DNA from: Streptomyces paradoxus
GTDB lineage: Bacteria; Actinomycetota; Actinomycetes; Streptomycetales; Streptomycetaceae
Assembly (NCBI RefSeq): GCF_014202475.1
Contig: NZ_JACHGV010000003.1
Coordinates: 1 to 64,000 of the forward strand
Direction of reading: 5' to 3'
DNA length: 64,000 bases
The position numbers were made by a program, and so were the translations under genes. The number at the start of each line of letters is the position of its first letter. Position 1 is the stretch's first letter. This document shows positions 58,346-64,000 of the stretch, piece after piece. Under the pieces are notes generated by a model. It was not told the DNA's origin. It saw only the letters and a list, made by a program, of their open reading frames with translations, and ran no database searches.

Positions 58346-60805
58346 ATGGACGACTGCATCCGCGTCACCGGCGCACGCCTCCACAACCTCAAGAACGTCT
58401 CCCTCTCCCTGCCGAAGAACAAGCTGGTCGTGCTGACCGGCCTGTCCGGCTCCGGCAAGTCCACCCTCGCCTTCGACACCCTCCACCGGGAGGGCCAGCG
58501 GCAGTACCTGGAGTCGCTGGGCATGGTCACCGGCTTCGTCAGCAAGCCCGCCGTCGACTCCATCACCGGCCTGTCCCCGTCCATCAGCGTCGACCAGCAC
58601 CACACCAACCGCAGCCCCCGCTCCACGGTCGGCACGGTCACCGAGGTCTACACCTACCTGCGCCTGCTGTGGTCGCGCATCGGCATCCGCCCCTGCCCCG
58701 GCTGCGGCAAGGACATCCCGCCGTCCTACGCCGACGGCACCGAGGCCGACGAGGACGCCGAGGCGGAGCAGCGGCCCTGCCCGCACTGCTCCACCCCCGT
58801 GCCCGAACTGGTCATGGGCTCCTTCTCCTTCAACAAGCCCGCCGGGGCCTGCCCGGCCTGCACCGGCCTGGGCGAGGTGATCCGCCCTGACGTACGGCGC
58901 TTGGTCGACGACGGGAAGCCGGTCGCGCGGGGGGCGGTGAAGGGCTGGAGCGCGAAGTACACCGACTGGAGCCTGCCCGTGCTGCGGGCCGCCGCCGCCC
59001 ACTACGGCTTCACCCTCGACACCGGCACACCCTTCGGTGAACTCGGCGAACCGCAGAAGGACTTGCTCCTGCACGGCGTCGCGAGCCCCGAGTTCCGGCG
59101 GCACTTCCCCGACACCGAGCCTCCGGCGACCGTGACGGCGGGCCGTTTCGAAGGCGTCGCCACGGCGCTGCTGCGGCGCTACAGCGACCGCGCCGAGGAC
59201 CCCGACTACCGCGAACGGGCCGAGCGGCAGGGCCTGGTGAAGCAGCCCTGCGGGGAGTGCGGCGGGACCCGGCTGCGCGCCGAGGCCCGGACGGTGACCG
59301 TGCACGGCCTGACCGTCGTCGACGCCGCCCGGCTTCCGCTGACCGGCCTCGGCGCCTGGCTGACCGGCCTGCGCGAGCGGTCGGACGGTGACGAGTGGCT
59401 GCTCGTGGAGCCGGTCGTCGCCGACCTGGAGGAGCGGGTCCGGCGCCTGCTGGACGTCGGAGTCGGCTACCTCACCCTGGGCCAGGCCACGCCCAGCCTC
59501 TCCGCCGGCGAGACCCAGCGGCTGCGCCTGGCCGCCCTGCTGGGGTCCGGCCTGACCGGCGTCCTCTACGTCCTGGACGAGCCGACCATCGGCCTGCACC
59601 CCTCGGACACCGCCCGCCTGGTCGACGTCCTGCGCCGCCTGCGCGACCTGGGCAACACGGTGCTGGTCATCGAGCACGACCTGGAGGTGCTGAAGGCCGC
59701 CGACCATGTGGTGGACGTGGGGCCGGGGGCGGGCCGGGACGGCGGGCGGATCGTCGCCGAGGGCACGCCGCAGGAGGTGGCCCGGACCGAGGGCTCGGTC
59801 ACCGGCGCGTACCTGTCCGGCCTGCTGTCCGCGTCGCCGTCACGGGGGCGCGGAGACGGCGAGGCGGCCGTCGTGATCCGCGGGGCCCGGGCCCACAACC
59901 TCCGGGACCTGACCGTACGGATCCCGCTGCGTCGCCTGGTCACTGTCACGGGCCCGTCCGGCTCCGGCAAGTCGACGCTGCTGCTGGACATCCTCGGCCG
60001 GGCCGCCCGCCGCCACTTCCACGGGGCGGGGGAACTGCCCGCCGAGCACGACGGCATCGACGGCTGGGAGCACCTGTCCAAGGCCGTCCTCATCGACCAG
60101 CAGCCGGTCGGCCGCGTGCCCCGTTCCAACGCGGCGACGTACTCGGACGTCTTCACCCCGATCCGCGAGGTCTTCGCCGCCCGCAGCCGAGGCCGCCTGA
60201 CGGCCGGTCACTTCTCTTTCAACATGCCCGGCGGACGCTGCGAACGCTGCGAGGGCGCGGGCGTCCTCACCGTCCACATGCACTTCCTGCCGGCGGTGGA
60301 GGTGCGCTGCCCGACGTGCAAGGGCCGCCGCTTCCGGCCGGAGGTGCTGACGGTCCGGCACGAGGGCCATGACATCGCCGAGGTACTCGGGGCGACGGTG
60401 GAGGAGGCCCTGACGGTGTTCGGGGACGTCCCGCCGGTCGCCACCCGGCTCCGGCGCATGGCCGACGTCGGCCTCGGCTACCTCCCCCTCGGCCAGCCCG
60501 CCACAACCCTCTCCGGCGGCGAGGCCCAGCGTCTGAAGCTCGCCAAGGAACTGGGACGGCGGACGACCGGACGCGCCCTGTACCTGCTGGACGAACCGAC
60601 GACGGGCCTGCACTCCGCCGACACCGCCCGCCTCCTCGACGTCCTGCAACGCCTCGTCGACGCCGGGCACTCGGTCGTCACCATCGAGCACAACCTCGAC
60701 GTCGTCCGCGCCTCGGACTGGCTGATCGACCTGGGGCCGGAAGGCGGCGCGGGCGGGGGTCGGCTGGTGGCGCAGGGGGCACCCGGGGTCCGCATGGCGG
60801 AGTGA
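58346..60805 (+). CDS. UvrA-like (UvrA2-type) ABC ATPase
   Basis: An 819-residue UvrA-family protein, shorter than repair UvrA (about 950). It has two ABC modules: Walker [10 protein letters not shown] (about 31-39) with signature [12 protein letters not shown] (about 385), then GPSGSGKST (about 534) with [12 protein letters not shown] (about 722). Zinc-binding cysteines are present (CPGCGKD...[23 protein letters not shown]...CPTCKGRRF). The length loss lies between the first Walker A and signature, where UvrA carries its UvrB-binding domain. Such UvrA2/DrrC-like proteins are linked to drug resistance, probably by displacing DNA-bound drugs. ATG 58346 is the only start consistent with the fold. 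Confidence 0.85.
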   Translation: MDDCIRVTGARLHNLKNVSLSLPKNKLVVLTGLSGSGKSTLAFDTLHREGQRQYLESLGMVTGFVSKPAVDSITGLSPSISVDQHHTNRSPRSTVGTVTEVYTYLRLLWSRIGIRPCPGCGKDIPPSYADGTEADEDAEAEQRPCPHCSTPVPELVMGSFSFNKPAGACPACTGLGEVIRPDVRRLVDDGKPVARGAVKGWSAKYTDWSLPVLRAAAAHYGFTLDTGTPFGELGEPQKDLLLHGVASPEFRRHFPDTEPPATVTAGRFEGVATALLRRYSDRAEDPDYRERAERQGLVKQPCGECGGTRLRAEARTVTVHGLTVVDAARLPLTGLGAWLTGLRERSDGDEWLLVEPVVADLEERVRRLLDVGVGYLTLGQATPSLSAGETQRLRLAALLGSGLTGVLYVLDEPTIGLHPSDTARLVDVLRRLRDLGNTVLVIEHDLEVLKAADHVVDVGPGAGRDGGRIVAEGTPQEVARTEGSVTGAYLSGLLSASPSRGRGDGEAAVVIRGARAHNLRDLTVRIPLRRLVTVTGPSGSGKSTLLLDILGRAARRHFHGAGELPAEHDGIDGWEHLSKAVLIDQQPVGRVPRSNAATYSDVFTPIREVFAARSRGRLTAGHFSFNMPGGRCERCEGAGVLTVHMHFLPAVEVRCPTCKGRRFRPEVLTVRHEGHDIAEVLGATVEEALTVFGDVPPVATRLRRMADVGLGYLPLGQPATTLSGGEAQRLKLAKELGRRTTGRALYLLDEPTTGLHSADTARLLDVLQRLVDAGHSVVTIEHNLDVVRASDWLIDLGPEGGAGGGRLVAQGAPGVRMAE

Positions 60806-61655
60806 CGCCGTGCTGCATGGTTTTCGGTCAGCATGACCGCCAGAAATGGTGACGGAATGGATAATTCCCCCCATCGGCGATGGCGGTTTACGTCGTAGTG
60901 TCCGCATTCGCCCCGTCGAAGGGGTGCGTCTGATTCCGGCCCGTATGAGCCGGGTGTTGCGGGGCACGACCCGTGGGTTTGTGTGCTTCTTATGACAGCT
61001 TGTGTGGCCGAGGTGACCGTATGGGCCACCGGTTCTGACTGTCTGTCTGACTTCCTGTGGGGGGAAGCTGATGCACTTACGTGCTGGAAGCACGCCGTTT
61101 CGGCGTGCCCGGAGATTCTCGCGTCACGGACTCGTAGCGGCCCTTGCGACCCTGTCCCTGATCGCCCCGGCCGTACCGGCGTTGGCCGCGCCGACGCCGG
61201 CGCCGGCCGATCCGGGGCCGACGTCGGTGTGGGGCAAGAAGACCGACTTCGAGGTGCCGCCGGTCAAGGTCGGCACGACCAAGCCCGTGCCCGGCGAGGC
61301 GGAGGCCGCACCGACGAACGAGCAGGCCGCTTGGCGGGCCGAGCAGAGGGAACGTGCCCGCACCGGTGAAATCCCCAAGTCGGCGGCGACATCGGCGCGT
61401 TCGGCGGAGGCCGACGCCGCCGCGGCGGTGTACGTGCCCGAAGATCAGGGCGCGGTGCCCTGGCACCAGATCTCCGACTTCCGGATCACCGACGCACTGG
61501 TGGCCCGGATCAACCTCTCGACCGGCAACCTGATGCTCGCCGCGACCGACTTCGAGATCGCCGGCGTCGGGCAGAAGCTGCGCCTGGCACGGACGTACAA
61601 CTCCTTCGACGCGCCTTGGGGGAAGGTGTCCCAGCGGTGGTGGCAGGAGTACGAG

Positions 61656-61680
61656 CGTGGGCGGCCAGTGGCCGCCCACG
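61656..61680 (+). terminator. Terminator-like hairpin inside the fused frame
   Basis: CGTGGGCGGCC (61656-61666) pairs perfectly with GGCCGCCCACG (61670-61680) through loop AGT. It lies right where similarity to Rhs stops, and 24 bases before an ATG with its own ribosome site, so it was probably once a terminator between two genes. Confidence 0.7.
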
Positions 61681-61703
61681 GCCTCCGGCGAAAGGACAAA
61701 GGA

Positions 61704-61829
61704 ATGGACATCACCACCCTCGCCGCGGACGGCAAGGAGCCGGTCACCGGGCCTCTGCTCTATTTCCTCATCGGTGTCGCGGTCCTCTTCGCTGTGATCA
61801 TCGCTGTACGGCTCCTGCGGAAGAGGTGA
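61704..61829 (+). CDS. Small single-pass membrane protein (41 residues)
   Basis: MDITTLAADGKEPVTGPLLY is followed by a membrane helix (LYFLIGVAVLFAVIIAVRLL) and RKR, so the C-terminus is cytoplasmic. ATG 61704 has AAAGG 2-6 bases upstream and a hairpin before it, so it may be an independent gene even though it is in frame with the truncated Rhs sequence. Similar one-helix proteins are common next to Rhs genes; the role is unknown. Confidence 0.6.
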   Translation: MDITTLAADGKEPVTGPLLYFLIGVAVLFAVIIAVRLLRKR

Positions 61830-61874
61830 GTCGCTGATTTGGCGACCGGGAAGCAAGCGCGATGGGAGGAACTG

Positions 61875-62096
61875 ATGGATGAGCGCACCCTGGTGGGCAT
61901 TGGCGCGATAGTCATCGGAATCATGTTGGTGTTCGGAAGTCAGGCTCTCGCCAGGCGATCGATGCGAAATCAGAACGTGTTCGGCAGGGCCAACCGTGAA
62001 CAGCCCGCCATGGCCAGAGCCATGCCCGTGGTGATCGGATCCGGCTTGGCGTTGTGCGGAGTGCTCGTCCTCACGGGTGTTCTGGGAGTTCAGTAG
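61875..62096 (+). CDS. Small two-helix membrane protein
   Basis: A 73-residue protein with two membrane segments (LVGIGAIVIGIMLVFGSQAL and AMPVVIGSGLALCGVLVLTGVL) separated by a basic loop (RRSMRNQNVFGRANREQ). ATG 61875 has GGGAGGA 5 bases upstream; a longer frame to 61839 lacks a ribosome site. It lies 45 bases after the previous membrane gene and likely shares its transcript. The function is unknown. It may be an accessory or immunity-like protein of the Rhs locus, but that is inference. It overlaps the convergent DUF7848 gene by 7 bases. Confidence 0.65.
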   Translation: MDERTLVGIGAIVIGIMLVFGSQALARRSMRNQNVFGRANREQPAMARAMPVVIGSGLALCGVLVLTGVLGVQ

Positions 62097-62389
62097 GCGC
62101 GCCTGTCCAGCACCGCGTAGTCGGCGAAGCTGCGGCGGTAGCGCAGGTGCCTCGTCTCCTGGGTGTGCCTGCGCTGCCACTCCTCCACCTCGCCGGGTGC
62201 CTGGCACGGGCCCGAGCCCGCCCCACAGTCCTCCTCCTCGCCCGAGACGCAGTACGCCTCGTACTCGGGCTGCGCCGACGCGTCCTGCACGATCGTGTAG
62301 GGCACGTACCGGAAGATCCTGCGGCCGGTGGATTCCCCGCCGTGCTCGTCGCGTTGGTGCTGGCGCAGCAGCACGTTCGCGTCCGTCAC
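62090..62389 (-). CDS. DUF7848-like hypothetical protein
   Basis: A 99-residue protein containing RRIFRYVPYTIVQDASAQPE, YEAYCVSGEEEDCGAGSG, and WQRRHTQETRHLRYRRSFADY. This matches the small Streptomyces family with two conserved Cys in a possible zinc ribbon-like CVSG...DCG pattern and a HTQETxH stretch. It is commonly found beside XRE/DUF397 regulator pairs, as here. It overlaps the next gene by 4 bases, so the two are translationally coupled. The function is unknown. Confidence 0.72.
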   Translation of the reverse strand: MTDANVLLRQHQRDEHGGESTGRRIFRYVPYTIVQDASAQPEYEAYCVSGEEEDCGAGSGPCQAPGEVEEWQRRHTQETRHLRYRRSFADYAVLDRRAY

Positions 62390-62697
62390 GGCACTGCCGT
62401 CGAAGCCGCGCGTGCCCGGTCCCGCCGGAGCGCCAGCTCCTCACAGGTCGCGCACCCGGGCACGGGGGACGGGGGCCGGGTCGGATCGGCCGACAGTCCT
62501 TCCCTGGAACGCTCGTTGAGCGCCCGTACGCCCGCGCTGAGCCGCTCGTCCAGGGTGGCCTCCCGGATCCTCGCCGGGTCCGCCTGCCATTCCCGGCCGC
62601 CGCCGACCGGGCGCAGCACCACGTACGGGCCGGTTCTGTCCTGGTACTCGCCGACCTTGCGCGTGTGCGGGTCGTAGACGAGCGTTCCCGGTTCCAT
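62386..62697 (-). CDS. Conserved hypothetical protein, partner of DUF7848 gene
   Basis: A 103-residue protein: MEPGTLVYDPHTRKVGEYQD, YVVLRPVGGGREWQADPARI, then an Arg/Ser/Pro-rich end with PGCATCEELALRRDRARA, a possible single CxxC. The N-terminal beta strands look like a small SH3-like or KOW-like fold. ATG 62697 has GGAGG 8 bases upstream, better than GTG 62715. It overlaps the DUF7848 gene by 4 bases and is divergent from the XRE gene. The function is unknown. Confidence 0.68.
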   Translation of the reverse strand: MEPGTLVYDPHTRKVGEYQDRTGPYVVLRPVGGGREWQADPARIREATLDERLSAGVRALNERSREGLSADPTRPPSPVPGCATCEELALRRDRARAASTAVP

Positions 62698-62801
62698 TTC
62701 GCGTACCTCCGTCACTCTGGGTGTATCGAGCGTTGCGCACGGGAACAGTCCGGTTCAATGCTTGGCGTGTGACCCCGGTGCACTGTCACGGAGGGGGAGC
62801 C

Positions 62802-63752
62802 GTGAGCCGACGGAATGGCGGAGCGGAGTCGGGGGCGAGTACGGCGGCCGTGTTCGGGGAGGTGCTCCGGCATTTCCGCGAGGCCGCGCTGCTCACGCAG
62901 GAGGGCCTGGCGAGGCAGATCCCCTGCGACCGTTCGCACGTGGCGCGAGTGGAGGCCGGTACGAGGGTTCCGCAGGACACGTTCGCCAAGACCTGTGACG
63001 AACTTCTGGGTACGGGTGGGGTGCTGCTTCGTCTTTGGGCCCGGATCGACTGGTATCCGCAGGTGGAGCATCCGGATTGGTTCCGGCGGCGGGCGGAGAT
63101 GGACGAGGTGGCAGTCTCCCTCCGGGAGTACCAGGAGCGTGTGATTCCGGGCTTGTTGCAGACGGCGGATTACGCCCGGGCGCTGTCCTGTCGTTACGTG
63201 AGCGGGGTGGAGCTTGAGGAGCGAGTACGAGCTCGACTGAGTCGACAGCAGCGCTTCCTCGCCGATGGCGGTCCGCTGTATGTCGTCGTCCTCGACGAGA
63301 GCTGCCTGCGCAATGTGGTCGGCGGCCCGGCTGTCATGCGAGACCAGTGCGCTCACTTGCTGAACCTGGCACAGCGCCCCAACATCCGCGTCCAGGTCGC
63401 GCCAGCGGGCCCCTTCGAGATCGTTCGTCCCAGCGGCTCCATGTCGATTATCACGCTGCCGGAAGGGCGCCATTGGCTGTACTCGGAATCCCTGAACCGC
63501 GGCCACTTCACGAACGATCCGGCCCTCTACGAGCGCTATAACCAGTTCTATGATGTGCTCAGGGCGGACGCCCTGTCAGCTCCCCAGTCCGCCGATCTGA
63601 TCCACGAGACGATGGAGAGGTACGGGCGCCATGGACAGGAACCCGCTGACCTGGGTCAAGAGCAGCTACAGCGACGGCAACGGCGGCAACTGCATAGAAA
63701 TAGCCCCCGGTTACCCCGAAACCGTCCCCGTCCGCGACAGCAAGAACCCTGA
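62802..63752 (+). CDS. XRE-family regulator with DUF5753 domain
   Basis: A 316-residue protein: an HTH at FGEVLRHFREAALLTQEGLA then IPCDRSHVARVEAGTRVPQD, and a DUF5753 ligand-like domain (WFRRRAEMDEVAVSLREYQE, VIPGLLQTADYARAL, LSRQQRFLADGGPLYVVVLD, LPEGRHWLYSESLNRGHF). This is one of the large Streptomyces family of paired XRE/DUF397 regulators related to the antibiotic and development regulators AbaA-orfA/orfD and BldB neighbours. GTG 62802 has GAGGGGGAG upstream. The last 40 residues read through the DUF397 gene in another frame and look non-conserved. Confidence 0.87.
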   Translation: MSRRNGGAESGASTAAVFGEVLRHFREAALLTQEGLARQIPCDRSHVARVEAGTRVPQDTFAKTCDELLGTGGVLLRLWARIDWYPQVEHPDWFRRRAEMDEVAVSLREYQERVIPGLLQTADYARALSCRYVSGVELEERVRARLSRQQRFLADGGPLYVVVLDESCLRNVVGGPAVMRDQCAHLLNLAQRPNIRVQVAPAGPFEIVRPSGSMSIITLPEGRHWLYSESLNRGHFTNDPALYERYNQFYDVLRADALSAPQSADLIHETMERYGRHGQEPADLGQEQLQRRQRRQLHRNSPRLPRNRPRPRQQEP

Positions 63753-63813
63753 CGGACCGGTCCTGGTCGTCACCCGGTCCGCCTGGTCCGCGTTCGTCGG
63801 ATCCCTGCGCTGA
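63631..63813 (+). CDS. DUF397 protein
   Basis: A 60-residue DUF397 protein: LTWVKSSYSDGNGGNCIEIA, VPVRDSKNPDGPVLVVTRSAWSAFV, the whole family motif set. It overlaps the XRE gene by 122 bases in a different frame. Such pairs are thought to act as regulator and small partner, some similar to toxin-antitoxin pairs. ATG 63631 is supported by ATGGAGAGG 15-20 bases upstream. Confidence 0.9.
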   Translation: MDRNPLTWVKSSYSDGNGGNCIEIAPGYPETVPVRDSKNPDGPVLVVTRSAWSAFVGSLR

Positions 63814-63814
63814 C

Positions 63815-64000
63815 CTACTGCCCGCTCACCATCTGCAGGATCCGGTTGGCCGCCTCCGCGACCGGCTGCCCCACCGCCCCGACGGCCGCGGCGATCGCGG
63901 CGACAGCCATCAGCGCCCGGTGCCGCTCCTGCGCGGGCGCGGCGTCCGCGGCCAGCACCGGCAACGACTCGTCGATGAGCTGCGCGCTCGGCTGCGGCAG
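63815..64000 (-). CDS. Hypothetical protein, 3' part
   Basis: A minus-strand frame stays open from the window end to a TAG at 63817-63815. The 61 visible residues read LPQPSAQLIDESLPVLAADA, then ERHRALMAVAAIAAAVGAVG and EAANRILQMVSGQ at the C-terminus. Nearly every codon ends in G or C, and the Ala-rich helix looks membrane-associated. It converges on the DUF397 gene. The 5' end lies outside the window and no family is recognised. Confidence 0.55.
   Translation of the reverse strand: MPQPSAQLIDESLPVLAADAAPAQERHRALMAVAAIAAAVGAVGQPVAEAANRILQMVSGQ

Larger units (their letters stand above)
61071..61829 (+). pseudogene. Truncated Rhs/YD-repeat protein fused to a small membrane protein
   Basis: The frame encodes a signal peptide (LVAALATLSLIAPAVPALA) and the conserved N-terminal domain of Streptomyces Rhs proteins: VPWHQISDFRITDALVARIN, LSTGNLMLAATDFEIAGVGQ and LRLARTYNSFDAPWGKVSQR. 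After QRWWQEYERG the thousand-residue repeat body is missing. The frame runs through a terminator-like hairpin (61656-61680) into a membrane protein ending FLIGVAVLFAVIIAVRLLRKR. This looks like an internal deletion from the Rhs body to the gene's own terminator. Codon 3 is TTA (61077-61079), implying bldA control. ATG 61071 has GGGGAAG upstream. Confidence 0.7.

Noticed and set aside
58325..59707. 460-codon minus-strand frame in the UvrA-like gene
   Set aside because: Antisense shadow: the plus strand has perfect ABC motifs in this region.
58346..60805. DNA-repair UvrA
   Set aside because: It is about 130 residues short where the UvrB-binding domain sits, and is divergent from a MerR regulator, so it fits the UvrA2/resistance branch.
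55856..60805. NRPS or other large biosynthetic cluster around the condensation gene
   Set aside because: No adenylation, carrier, ketosynthase or tailoring genes are present; only a lone C-type protein and a regulator/ATPase pair.
1..64000. CRISPR array, tRNA genes or intact insertion sequences
   Set aside because: Reading both strands showed no regularly spaced direct repeats, no cloverleaf with T-loop TTCGA consensus in gaps, and no transposase frame.

Overview
The window is chromosomal DNA of a Streptomyces species. The DNA is very GC-rich with strong third-position GC, GTG starts are common, and most operons have 4-bp stop/start overlaps. It also carries the Streptomyces developmental genes bldN and rsbN, a bdtA-like gene, and the actinobacterial rex-hemACD operon. 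No complete mobile element, CRISPR array or tRNA gene is visible; the only rRNA is the 3' end of a 5S gene at position 1.

Layout. 1-4.1 kb: 5S rRNA end with a UUCG terminator, a HAD phosphatase, an MFS transporter overlapping an AcuC-type deacetylase, and a phosphatase-like protein. 4.2-9.7 kb: developmental block with bdtA, a 32-residue basic ribosome-associated protein, an epimerase, an acyltransferase, and rsbN and bldN on the minus strand; rsbN is preceded by a sequence resembling a sigma-BldN promoter. 9.7-19.3 kb: tetrapyrrole block with a HAD-IB phosphatase, a glutaredoxin-like protein, a Rex operator, rex-hemA-hemC-hemD, an FAD oxidoreductase and hemB. 19.3-33.2 kb: cell-surface and housekeeping genes, including a lipoprotein, a membrane HTH protein, a SAM methyltransferase, an aminotransferase, argS, lysS, DUF2637 and two DUF3558 lipoproteins, and rtcB. 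33.2-41.3 kb: small metabolic enzymes, an HxlR regulator divergent from an oxidoreductase, an LLM flavoenzyme and a two-component system.

Accessory-looking region, 41.3-47.7 kb: a probable phosphorothioate-dependent HNH restriction endonuclease with a TTA codon, then an arsenic island (arsC, arsR1-acr3, a flavoprotein remnant, arsR2, arsO, arsI). The arsR2/arsO intergenic region holds two copies of a 32-bp operator-like repeat.

48.0-55.8 kb: hemL, a histidine phosphatase, a secreted polysaccharide-deacetylase-like lipoprotein, and the cytochrome c maturation (system II) set ResA/CcdA/ResB/CcsB. With the first hem block, this puts most of the glutamate-to-uroporphyrinogen pathway and the heme-using cytochrome c assembly machinery in one window. 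55.9-60.8 kb: a lone condensation-domain protein, and a double-HTH MerR regulator divergent from a UvrA-like ABC protein. 61-64 kb: a variable-looking end with a truncated Rhs gene (TTA at codon 3) fused in frame to a small membrane protein, a DUF7848 pair and an XRE/DUF397 pair.

The points most worth following are the two-ArsR arsenic island, the truncated Rhs locus, the double-HTH MerR/UvrA-like unit beside the free condensation protein, and the PT-dependent restriction gene. All assignments were made by reading the sequence; no database search was run.
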